A stretch of DNA of 64,000 nucleotides from Sipunculus nudus (lineage: Eukaryota; Annelida; Sipuncula; Golfingiida; Sipunculidae). The DNA lies in assembly GCA_026874595.1 (NCBI GenBank), contig CM049321.1, positions 8,550,979 to 8,614,978 of the forward strand. The letters are read 5' to 3'. Shown here one piece after another: positions 25,601 to 36,379 of the stretch (positions are counted from its first letter, which is position 1; every line of letters begins with the position of its first letter). Below the pieces are notes generated by a model. The model did no database searches. It had not been told where the DNA came from and saw only the letters and a program-made list of their open reading frames with translations. The position numbers and the translations under genes are program-made.

Positions 25601-28600
25601 ACATTAGTGTCTGTGTTAGCCATGAATGGTCAGAGCCTGTTAATTATATTAAGAGTGGTGGTGGTTCCTCCTGAAAACATTAGTCTTTGTGTTAGCCATG
25701 AATGTTCAGAGCCTGTTAATTTTATTTAGAGTGGTGGTGGTTCCTCCTGAAAACATTAGTCTTTGTGTTAGCCATGAATGGTTAGAGCCTGTTTATTATA
25801 CTTAGAGTGTTGGTGGTTCCTCCAGAAAACAGTGTCTGTGTGGCAGCCATGAATGGTCAGAGCCTGGTAATTATATTTAGAGTGGTGGTGGTTCCTCCAG
25901 AAAACAGTGTCTGTGCCAGCCATGAATGGTCAGAGCCTGTTAATTATATTTAGAGTGGTGGTGGTTCCTCCTGAAAACAGTGCCTGTGCCAGCCATGAAT
26001 GGTCAGTCTGTTAATTATATTTAGAGTTGTGGTGGTTCCTCCTGAAAACATTAGTGTCTGTGTTAGCCATGAATGGTCAGAGCCTGTTAATATCTAGAGT
26101 GGTGGTGGTTCCTCCTGAAAACATTAGTCTGTGTTAGCCATGAATGGTCAGAGCCTGTTAATTTTATTTAGAGTGGTGGTGGTTCCTCCTGAAAATATTA
26201 GTCTTTGTGTAAGCCATGAATGGTCAGAGCCTGTTAATTATATTTAGAGTGGTGGTGGTTCCTCCTGAAAACTGTCTGTGCCAGCCGTGAATGGTAAGAG
26301 CCTGTTAATTATATTTAGAGTGGTTGTGGTTCCTCCTGAAATCAGTGTCTGTGCCAGCCATGAATAGTCAGAGCTTGTTAATTATATTTAGAGTGGTGGT
26401 GGTTCCTCCTGAAAGCATTAGTGTCTGTGTTAGCCATGAATGGTCAGAGCCTGTTAATTATATTTAGAGTGGTAATGGTTCCTCCTGAAAACATTAGTCT
26501 ATGTGTTAGCCATGAATGGTGAGAGCCTGTTAATTATATTTAGAGTGGTGGTGGTTCCTCCTGAAAACAGTCTTTGTGTTAGCCATGAATGGTCAGAGCC
26601 TGTTAATTATATTTAGAGTGGTGGTGGTTCCTCCTGAAAACATTAGTGTCTGTGTTAGCCATGAATGGTCAGAGCCTGTTAATTTTATTTAGTGTGGTGG
26701 TGGTTCCTCCTGAAAACCTTAGTGTCTGTGCCAGCCATGAATGGTCAGAGCCTGTTAATTTTATTTAGAGTGGTGGTGGTTCCTCCTGAAAACCTTAGTG
26801 TCTGTGCCAGCCATGAATGGTCAGAGCCTGTTAATTTTATTTAGTGTGGTGGTGGTTCCTCCTGAAAACATTATTCTTTGTGTTAGCCATGAATGGTCAG
26901 AGCCTGTTATTTATATTTACAGTGGTGGTGGTTTCTCCTGAAAACATTAGTGTTTGTGTCAGCCATGAATGGTAAGAGCTTGTTAATTATATTTAGAGTG
27001 GTGGTGGTTCCTCCTGAAAACATTAGTGTCCGTGCCAGCCGTGAATGGTAAGAGCCTGTTAATTATATTTAGAGTGGTTGTGGTTCCTCCTGAAATCAGT
27101 GTCTGTGCCAGCCATGAATAGTCAGAGCTTGTTAATTATATTTAGAGTGGTTGTGGTTCCTCCTGAAAACATTAGTGTCTGTGCCAGCCATGAATGGTCA
27201 GAGCCTGTTAATTATATTTAGAGTGGTGGTGGTTCCTCCTGAAAACATTAGTGTTTGTGTCAGCCATGAATGGTCAGAGCCTGTTAATTATATTTAGAGC
27301 GGTGGTGGTTCCTCCTGAAAACAGTGTCTGTGCCAGCCATGAATGGTCAGAGCCTGTTATTGTATTTAGAGTGGTGGTGGTTCCTCCTGAAAACAGTCCT
27401 TGTGTTAGCCATGAATGGTCAGTCTGTTAATTATATTTAGAGTGGTGGTGGTTCCTCCTGAAAACAGTGTCTGTGCCAGCCATGAATGGTCAGAGCCTGT
27501 TAATTATATTTAGAGTGGTGGTGGTTCCTCCTGAAAACATTAGTGTCCGTGCCAGCCGTGAATGGTAAGAGCCTTTTAATTATATTTAGAGTGGTTGTGG
27601 TTCCTCCTGAAATCAGTGTCTGTGCCAGCCATGAATAGTCAGAGCTTGTTAATTATATTTAGAGTGGTGGTGGTTCCTCCTGAAAACATTAGTGTCTGTG
27701 CCAGCCATGAATGGTCAGAGCCTGTTAATTATATTTAGAGTGGTGGTGGTTCCTACTGAAAACAGTGTTTGTGCCAGCCATGAATGGTCAGAGCCTGTTA
27801 ATTATATTTAGAGTGGTGGTGGTTCCTCCTGAAAACAGTCCTTGTGTTAGCCATGAATGGTCAGTCTTTTAATTATATTTAGAGTGGTGGTGGTTCCTCC
27901 TGAAAACATTCGTGTCTGTGCCAGCCATGAATGGTCAGAGCCTGTTAATTATATTTAGAGTGGTGGTGGTTCCTCCTGAAAACATTAGTCTTTGTGATAG
28001 CAATGAATGGTCAGAGCCTGTTAATTATACTTAGAGTGTTGGTGGTTCCTCCAGAAAACAGTGTGTGCCAGCCATGAATGGTCAGAGCCTGTTAATTATA
28101 TTTAGAGTGGTGGTGGTTCCTCCTGAAAACATAAGTGTCTGTGCCAGCCGTGAATGGTAAGAGCCTGTTAATTATATTTAGGGTGGTTGTGGTTCCTCCT
28201 GAAATCAGTGTCTGTGCCAGCCATGAATAGTCAGAGCTTGTTAATTATATTTAGAGTGGTGGTGGTTCCTCCTGAAAACAGTGTCCGTGCCAGCCATGAA
28301 TGGTCAGAGCCTGTTAATTATATTTAGAGTGGCGGTGGTTTCTCCTGAAAACAGTCCTTGTGTTAGCCATGAATGGTCAGTCTGTTAATTATATTTAGAG
28401 TGGTGGTGGTTCCTCCTGAAAACATTAGTGTCTGTGTTAGCCATGAATGGTCAGAGCCTGTTAATATCTATAGTGGTGGTGGTTCCTCCTGAAAACATTA
28501 GTCTTTGTGTTAGCCATGAATGTTCAGAGCCTGTTAATTTTATTTAGAGTGGTGGTGGTTCCTCCTGAAAACATAAGTGTCTGTGCCAGCCGTGAATGGT

Positions 28601-29097
28601 AAGAGCCTGTTAATTATATTTAGGGTGGTTGTGGTTCCTCCTGAAATCAATGTCTGTGCCAGCCAGGAATAGTCAGAGCTTGTTAATTATATTTAGAGTG
28701 GTGGTGGTTCCTCATGAAAACAGTGTCCGTGCCAGCCATGAATGGTCAGAGCCTGTTAATTATATTTAGAGTGGCGGTGGTTTCTCCTGAAAACAGTCCT
28801 TGTGTTAGCCATGAATGGTCAGTCTGTTAATTATATTTAGAGTGGTGGTGGTTCCTCCTGAAAACATTAGTCTTTGTGTTAGCCATGAATGGTTAGAGCC
28901 TGTTTATTATACTTAGAGTGTTGGTGGTTCCTCCAGAAAACAGTGTCTGTGTGGCAGCCATGAATGGTCAGAGCCTGTTAATTATATTTAGAGTGGTGGT
29001 GGTTCCTCCTGAAAACATTAGTGTCTGTGTTAGCCATGAATGGTCAGAGCCTGTTAATATCTAGAGTGGTGGTGGTTCCTCCTGAAAACATTAGTCT

Positions 29098-30350
29098 GTG
29101 TTAGCCATGAATGGTCAGAGCCTGTTAATTATATTTAGAGTGGTGGTGGTTCCTCCTGAAAACAGTCCTTGTGTTAGCCATGAATGGTCAGAGCCTGTTA
29201 TATTTAGAGTGGTGATGGTTCCTCCTGAAAACATAAGTCTTTGTGTAAGCCATGAATGGTCAGAGCCTGTTAATTATATTTAGAGTGGTGGTGGTTCCTC
29301 CTGAAAACATTAGTGTCTGTGTTAGCCATGAATGGTCAGAGCCTGTTAATTTTATTTAGTGTGGTGGTGGTTCCTCCTGAAAACATTAATCTTTGTGTTA
29401 GCCATGAATGGTCAGAGCCTGTTAATTATATTTAGAGTGGTGGTGGTTTCTCCTGAAAACATTAGTGTTTGTGTCAGCCATGAATGGTCAGAGCCTGTTA
29501 ATTATATTTAGAGTGGTGGTGGTTCCTCCTGAAACATTCGTGTCTGTGTTAGCCATGAATGCTCAGAGCCTGTTAATATCTAGTGTGGTGGTGGTTCCTC
29601 CTGAAAACATTAGTCTTTGTATTAGCCATGAATGGTCAGAGCCTGTTAATTTTATTTAGAGTGGTGGTGGTTCCTAGTGAAAACAGTGTCTGTGCCAGCC
29701 ATGAATGGTCAGAGCCTGTTAATTATATTTAGAGTGGTGGTGGTTCCTCCTGAAAACAGTGCCTGTGCCAGCCATGAATGGTCAGATCCTGTTAATTATA
29801 TTTAGAGTGGTGATGGTTCCTCCTGAAAACATTAGTCTTTGTGTTAGCCCTGAATGGTCAGAGCCTGTTAATTATATTTAGAGTGGTGATGGTCCCTCTT
29901 GAAAACATTAGTCTTTGTGTAAGCCATGAATGGTCAGAGCCTGTTAATTATATTTAGAGTGGTGGTGGTTCCTCCTGAAAACATTAGTGTCTGTGTTAGC
30001 CATGAATGGTCAGAGCCTGTTAATTTTATTTAGTGTGGTGGTGGTTCCTCCTGAAAACATTAATCTTTGTGTTAGCCATGAATGGTCAGAGCCTGTTAAT
30101 TATATTTAGAGTGGTGGTGGTTTCTCCTGAAAACATTAGTGTTTGTGTCAGCCATGAATGGTCAGAGCCTGTTAATTATATTTAGAGTGGTGGTGGTTCC
30201 TCCTGAAACATTCGTTTCTGTGTTAGCCATGAATGCTCAGAGCCTGTTAATATCTAGTGTGGTGGTGGTTCCTCCTGAAAACATTAGTCTTTGTATTAGC
30301 CATGAATGGTCAGAGCCTGTTAATTTTATTTAGAGTGGTGGTGGTTCCTA
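29098..30350 (+). repeat. Higher-order repeat, 674-bp period
   Basis: Nine units starting at about 29280 recur 674 bp downstream, including the rare variants CCTCCTGAAACATTCG, GAATGCTCAGAGCC and TTCCTAGTGAAAAC. The open frames at 29465-29659 and 30139-30333 are products of this duplication, not genes. Confidence 0.85.
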
Positions 30351-31155
30351 GTGAAAACATTAGTCTTTGTGTTAGCCATGAATGGTCAGAGCCTGTTAAT
30401 TATATTTAGAGTGGTGGTGGTTCCTCCTGAAAACAGTGTTTGTGTCAGCCATGAATGGTCAGAGCCTGTTAATTATATTTAGAGTGGTGGTGGTTCCTCC
30501 TGAAAACAGTGTCTGTGCCAGCCATGAATGGTCAGAGCCTGTTAATTATATTTAGAGTGGTGGTGGTTCCTCCTGAAAAGTCCTTGTGTTAGCCATGAAT
30601 GGTCAGTCGGTTAATTATATTTAGAGTGGTGGTGGTTCCTCCTGAAAACAGTGTCTGTGCCAGCCATGAATGGTCAGAGCCTGTTAATTATATTTTGAGT
30701 GGTGGTGGTTCTTCCTGAAAACAGTGTCTGTGCCAGCCATGAATGCTCAGAGCCTGTTAATTATATTTAGAGTGGTGGTGGTTCCTCCTGAAAACATTAG
30801 TGTCTGTGCCGGACATGAATGGTCAGAGCCTGTTAATTATATTTAGAGTGGTGGTGGTTCCTCCTGAAATCATTAGTGTCTGTACCAGCCATGAATGGTC
30901 AGAGCCTGTTAATTATATTTAGAGTGGTGATGGTTCCTCCTGAAAAAAGTGTCTGTACCAGCCATGAATGGTCTGAGCCTGTTAATTATATTTAGAGTGG
31001 TGATGGTTCCTCCTGAAAAAAGTGTCTGTACCAGCCATGAATGGTCAGAGCCTGTTAATTATATTTAGAGTGGTGGTGGTTCCTCCTGAAAACATTAGAG
31101 TCTGTGCCGGACATGAATGGTCAGAGCCTGTTAAATATATTTAGAGTGGTATTGT

Positions 31156-31571
31156 AGCAACGAACCAGAAGTTAAGACTGCCAAATACAAGGGTGCTTAC
31201 AATTACAAAACAAAATTCGAAAAGAATGGGCCAAGGCCTATCCTTTCATATCTTCAGTCGCGGTTCAAGTTACAGATGCAATATCTGTCAGAGGATTCTT
31301 AACAATGGTCACCAAGGAAATGCCAAGGGTTGAGCGATATGCCATTAGTGACGTTCACAATGATCTGGCAAAACAACGGAAGTTGCAGCCAAAAGTGACT
31401 CTCAGGCCGGAAATTCCGAACAAAATTACCAGAGCCGAGCTGAAGGGTACCAACCTCTTGGTTCAACATGATGTCCCTCTGGCTGCAGCTGATCAGCTTT
31501 GTCTACTCTTTCGCGACATATTTCCAGACAGTGCAATCGCGAAGTCTTGTGCCTCTAGACTGCCAGAATGA
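31156..31571 (+). pseudogene. Zinc-finger (hAT/ZMYM-like) protein fragment
   Basis: Translation gives, after one frameshift near 31223, a lysine-rich start (YKTKFEK, then WAKAYPF) typical of the N-terminus of the animal zinc-finger family related to hAT transposases. The Cys/His finger that should follow is absent. The open frame from 31305 ends with HDVPLAAADQLCLLFRDIF and then PDSAIAKSCAS, matching the family motif in which a PLA..D...LF...FPDS.IAK block precedes the dimerisation region. The rest of the protein (several hundred residues) is missing: the frame stops at 31571. Frameshift, lost finger and missing C-terminus make this a broken copy. It starts within a few bases of the end of the satellite. 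Family assignment is from memory of the motif, not from a search. Confidence 0.6.
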
Positions 31572-32127
31572 AGACAACGTGTATGCTGAACGGGGCACTG
31601 ATGTCATCACACGTCATCATCGGTGTCATTCACAGCCAGTTTTCCCATCTGACACTTGCTGTTATTAAAACAACAATATGACATTAAATATTTGTGGATT
31701 TATATTTGATATATTAAATGAAATTATCCAATAAACTAATGATAAGCAATAACAAATGATATAACACAGTTATCAAGTAATAACTCGAAAACAGTTTCCA
31801 TTATTTTTTCGAGCTTGATTTTACTGAGGTTATTTTATGGCGTTTGCCCCCCCCCCCCCCTTCTGTTAAACGGTAGTGGCCCTGGCCTTGTACAAGTGCG
31901 AGTGAGACAACCCTAGTGGACGTTGCAGCAGATTTATTCCGTGGTAAATAAAGGATATTTCTTATTAGCACACAATCTGAAGTACACGCATTACAATATA
32001 TAATAATACACTAATTTTTTTAATATTTAATAACCCTTATTTTTATATGCATATTCACCTCTGTAATGAAGAACAACTTTGTTTACAAAATGTAGTTGAT
32101 TGACCAATTGTGATACACATTAAAATG
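31572..32127. other. Intergenic, A+T rich
   Basis: No gene recognised. A C-tract of about 12 lies at 31849-31860, and the rest is A+T-rich simple sequence. Confidence 0.6.
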
Positions 32128-32510
32128 CTTTACCATAAGTGCGTAGTCCGTATCCGTAGTCCGCCAAAATCTTTTTAACATATACACGCGTTTTCCCAAA
32201 TGCTTGAACCGTTAACATCAGAATCGCGCGTGTAAAATAATAATAATTAAGTTTTTTTTTTGAAATCATAAATATAATATAAATATTAAATAAAATTAAC
32301 AAACTTTTGTTGCTAATACTGGGAAATGTACAATGAATTTATATGGTGGAATGGCCTGTTAAGAAAGAAAATCTTCAGCCATCGAGCACCTATCAACACT
32401 GAGTATGAACTATGCATAGGTACTTTTGGAAAACGAACTTTGTGGATACGGACTACGCATACGAACTCGCATGCGGACTACGGATACGCACTTCGCAAAC
32501 CACCTTTACG
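32128..32510. mobile_element. Foldback/MITE-like element
   Basis: The left end has GCGTAGTCCGTATCC (32141-32155) followed by GTAGTCCGCC. The right end carries the reverse complements GGATACGGACTACGC (about 32444-32458) and GCGGACTACGGATACGC (about 32473-32489). Inner arms also pair (TTTTCCCAAA against TTTTGGAAAA). The layout is that of a short non-autonomous DNA element with subterminal inverted repeats. No target duplication could be fixed, so the limits are approximate. The open frames on both strands here are by-products of the inverted repeat. Confidence 0.5.
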
Positions 32511-32692
32511 GCAATATGGATCACAAAACCTTAGAAAAAATCAACTGCAAATCATCTGTGACAAAATTTCAAAATAATCTGTAATTATTTGTTGTAAGCT
32601 TTATTTTACAACTGGCCATAGGGCATACTTCAAAACTAACACTGCAGTTCAAGTTAAATTTGCAGACGGTCTCCTAGGAAGGTCGTTATAAA

Positions 32693-32880
32693 CGTTTAAG
32701 CTGTTATATTAAGCAGATGTCTGTATCTGATACCCTGTCTGTTTCCATTGCTGTATACGTTTAAGCTGTTATATTAAGCAGATGTCTGTATCTGATACCC
32801 TGTCTGTTTCCAATGCTGAATTGTATACAAGTCTGTATCTGATACCCTGTCTGTTTCCAATGCTGAATTATATTGTATAC
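32693..32880 (+). repeat. Tandem repeat, 65-bp period, 2.7 copies
   Basis: CGTTTAAGCTGTTATATTAA at 32693 recurs at 32758. The block GTCTGTATCTGATACCCTG occurs at 32719, 32784 and 32831. The third copy is shortened to 47 bp by loss of the first part of the unit. Confidence 0.85.
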
Positions 32881-32886
32881 ATGTTG

Positions 32887-34990
32887 ACAACATGTGATGA
32901 AGATATGCTGAATCATTTTGTAGATCTTAATGGATAACAATTACCCAGCAGTGGTGAATAAACCATTGTTTCATGGGGCTAACAAGCCACACATTTTTGT
33001 AAACTAAAACTAAGTGGGAAGACTGACAGTTCATTCAAACACTGTATTTTTCATGATTTTTTTTATTTAAATTATTGTTTGGTAATTGTCCATGAAATGT
33101 AACCAGGTAAGCATTTTATAGGGTTATAGAACATGATCATACTGAAATGCCCAGTCAGAAATCACATTTGTTAATGGTCACATTTTAATAACAAAAAGTT
33201 TGTTTAGGTCCTTATATACTACTTACTACTCTCTAAAATAATTTTAATTACCACCATAATAATCTTTACTACAAAAACTTATTTTTGTTAATAAAAATTG
33301 AGGAAATCAATTCATCGCAAGTTTATTTAAATCAATAAAAGTATTTAAATAAAAAAAAGGTCCAATCAGGGTTTAGTCGATTTTTTACAGGCCCTGATTA
33401 AAACATTTTTGACCACTACTGCAAATATATTTACCACCCTGTCTAATCAGCTATGAAACTATCCCTTTTATACTCATTACTGTTACAAATGCAATGTTTA
33501 GCAATGAGAACTTCAAAGTAAAACCCGTAAATTTATAATGAATTCAGTAACAATTAACAACACTAGCGAGACTGTCTCGGAGAGCCCAACTCTTTAACTT
33601 AATTAACACCTCCTTACCCCTCCGGCCTTTAATTTGTTTCCGACAGACATCGAAATGCAACTGGAACTTTAATGTGCGACCTCACCTCCAGCGATCTCTG
33701 TGAGCAACTACGTCTCCAATTTAAAACGTAACCTTTTGACAGTCTTCGATATCCTGCCGCGACAGGTAATTCGGTTAATTTTACATGCATTCACATAAGA
33801 AAGTCCATGTAACAATCCGCGGCACACGTTATATTTCTGTCAATCATGCGACAGCACATAGTTCCAGTTTCAACATGTATGCAAAATAAACAAAACAAGT
33901 TTTGAGAAAGGTGAAGTATAAATCTTATCATTAGAAATTTACCTCAGTTACAGTAGAAGCCTTTGATTAATGCAGACAATGCCAAATACACGATAACTCA
34001 TCGCTTGCTTGACGTAAAAGAAACACGACAGCGCTACTTTCTGAACAAACAGGCTAATCCATTAGCCAAAGACAGGGGTGCCGGGTCGGAAAGGCAATGT
34101 AAATTACCCTACCAAGAGAACAACTTGTAGCATATCTACAACTAACTTGTTTGATGTTAACTAACGGAGCTGCGTGCCTGATTAATTCCTAAAAACGATC
34201 ACAGCAGGTGCTTAATTACCCTGGCCCCAGCTGCCATTCACCCTACTCCGTACATGGTATTTGACTGTCAAACACAGCCCAACAATACCCATGCACTTCG
34301 TGAACCCATACCGCATGTCCTCACAATGGGATTAACTGTTTTACCAGGTTTGTTTAAGCAGGGGTTGATCCAGACAGTGGCGTCCATTTGGAGCAAAAAC
34401 AAAAAATGGAATGAACACAAACACACATCTTTTATTGTTTGTGAGTGACATTCCAAATATATTATAATTAAGCATAAGGTTTAAAATAGGTATCATGTTT
34501 CCAGTATGGGTTAATTCTAAACCAGATTTATATATTTAAAACTAGCTGAAAAGTCCAGTATAGCGGGCTTTTAACCGGGGTTGGGGAGATTATTTTATAA
34601 ACTGAGAGGAGGAAAGTTTGGTCATAAAAAAAAGAAAATATAGTTTTCAGTGGGTTACTCTTACAATAAGATATGTACTCATATTTATTTTAACATTTAT
34701 TTTTTGGCGCCATGGGTCGTAGCCTCCCAGGGTTGGGGGAGGGGGGATTTGAGGTGCAAAATAAAAAAAATTGCCAGACAAATAATCTCTTTACAAGGAG
34801 GTACTGTTTTTAGCCACTTCTCTTCATATGCCGATACACTCAGTCTTCCTTAAGGTATGTTTCCAGCCAGACTTCCGTTGTGATAGCGCACTAGGTTGGC
34901 AGTGTGTTGCGTGGCGCTCATTTTTTGAGAGATTATAATCTATTTGCTTAAGCCTGACTAACAATACCATCAACTACAGAGGAAAAGTGA
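32887..34990. other. Intergenic sequence
   Basis: No gene is supported. Open frames near 34254-34456 are short and on both strands. An imperfect inverted pair, AATCAGGG (33364) and CCCTGATT (33403), is present. G-rich low-complexity sequence occurs at about 34731-34750. Confidence 0.5.
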
Positions 34991-35908
34991 GAGGAACATC
35001 AATAAAGGGGACAGTAGTGCTGGAAACATGGATAAATATTAGAAAGAAACAAAATCAAAAGCCCCAGGAAACAGAGATAAAGGTGAAAGAAAACCCCGCA
35101 CGTATTTCACCCAAGCGGTGAAGCTACTGGTTCTGTGAGTATAGAATCCTTTGTGTCCAAAAGTGAGACTGTGAAAAACGTGCAAGCTGCAATGAATAAA
35201 GCTTTTTCAGAACTTAATGTTAAAGTTTAGAAACAACTGGCAGAAATAAATGGGAAGCTAACAAGCACACAGGAAAAACATTCAAATATAGAAATTATCA
35301 CAACAGGCATAAAAGAAAGCTTAGAATTTACACAGGACTCACTTGACAAATAACCATCATTTAAACCAGCTGGACACAGAAAATAAAACACGTCGCCGTG
35401 ATATTGAAAGCTTATGACTGAGTAAAAAAAAGAACAAACGAACAAGATCAAAGAACTGCAAGCTAATATTCTTTCTAAATTACTTAATTTGAACCATAAC
35501 TCAATGCACAGGGTCGATGGACTTTTAATAAACCTAATGATCATTTGGTTTTAAATTTCGTGGATAAAGGTTACCCACGAATTCCACGAAATTAAAAACC
35601 CAAGTAACAATTCTGAATCCACAGTAGTCCACCGAACGGGGAGACAAACTGTGAAATGGCCAAGACAAATAATAGCCCGCCTGTTTAGGAGGGACGTACG
35701 GAACAATATCATCCGCAACGCCAAAGCAAAGTGGCGCGGTCAGAACAGCAAATTCTGGGCCACTGAGGATTTGCCCCAAGAAGATTATTTGTTGGAGAAA
35801 AGAGCACAGAAGCAGATGAATGAGGCCTATCGAACCGAGAAGAAAGCCAGGTTTTACAGAGGCCTGCTTATAATAGAGGGGAAGGTCGTTCCAATAATGG
35901 ACTTATGA
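34990..35908 (+). pseudogene. L1/Tx1-like LINE ORF1, decayed
   Basis: The first part reads as a charged, coiled-coil-like stretch (SETVKNVQAAMNKAF, then KQLAEINGKL and STQEKHSNIE) interrupted by stops at 35228 and 35352. The intact tail at 35651-35908 reads RQIIARLFRRDVRNNIIRNA, then FWATEDLPQED and, near the end, LLIIEGKVV. That order (I.RF.R...R..I...A, EDLP, basic helix, short beta tail) is what I know from L1 ORF1p, where the RRM and C-terminal domain bind RNA. It lies about 470 bp upstream of ORF2 on the same strand, as in L1-type elements. Stops and a palindromic insertion at about 35535-35600 show that it is dead. Confidence 0.7.
35525..35605. mobile_element. Short palindromic insertion inside ORF1
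   Basis: Perfect 10-bp arms AATTTCGTGG and CCACGAAATT flank about 17 bp. The outer flanks are A/T-rich and the ORF1-like reading resumes afterwards (TVVHRTG). It looks like a tiny MITE or the remnant of one. The exact ends are uncertain. Confidence 0.5.
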
Positions 35909-36379
35909 ACCGAGTACACAAACATCATATTATCTGTATTAAATTTCTTCTATTAGTTTTCTTCAATGTGTGAATTTTCATTGTTTACTCTGTTATCTTT
36001 ACAAGAGGGTTACTGACATTTCTCATGTGCATTACTTAATATATGGTTATTACATACAAACTGTCAAAATAGAGATTACTATCCACTTTCCATACTCGTG
36101 CAGTGCGGTGAGTGGCGATCTTTTGCGTGTCACTGTATTTAGTGTTTCTTTGATGATGACTGGAACGGAAGCGTTCAAAGTCGTACAGTGGCATTTATGT
36201 GTAATCGTCGGAAAAAATTATATGTATTTTTTCTTGTGTTTTTTTTATATGAAAACTGATCATAGACATGTTTGTTGCTGGGTACGTTCGCAAATAGTTA
36301 GTATGGGTAAGGTATTTACTTTAGAGATTTATGGAATTTTTGCCTTGGTTAGAATTTGATTTTTTTCAACTGGGTAGTA

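Larger units (their letters stand above)
1958..31154 (+). repeat. Giant minisatellite array, about 390 units of 73/76 bp
   Basis: A head-to-tail array fills 29.2 kb with no other sequence in it. Every unit carries GGTGGTTCCTCCTGAAAAC, then a variable module, then GCCATGAATGGTCAGAGCC and TTAATTATATTTAGAGTGG. The variable module sets unit length: CATTAGTGTCTGTG gives 76 bp and CAGTGTCTGTG gives 73 bp. A third common form is CATTAGTCTTTGTGTTA. Both unit lengths are 1 modulo 3, so a reading frame shifts by one base per unit and meets TAG (in TATTTAG) or TGA (in CCTGAAAA); the array is not protein coding. The outermost units are the most diverged, as expected for an array homogenised by unequal exchange. 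Function is unknown; centromeric, pericentromeric or plain satellite DNA are all possible. Confidence 0.97.

Noticed and set aside
1958-31154. Open reading frames inside the array (for example 3858-4055, 9981-10196, 13335-13526, 29465-29659)
   Set aside because: They follow from the tandem unit, shift frame every unit, end at the same unit-encoded stops and have no domain.
1958-31154. CRISPR array
   Set aside because: The variable part is a small set of recurring length and base variants of the same unit, not unique spacers, and the window is eukaryotic.
32120-32577. Open frames on both strands of the foldback element
   Set aside because: They mirror each other through the inverted repeats and have no protein similarity I recognise.
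35970-36359. 129-codon open frame between LINE ORF1 and ORF2
   Set aside because: No domain; it lies in the spacer expected between the two LINE frames and is A/T-rich.
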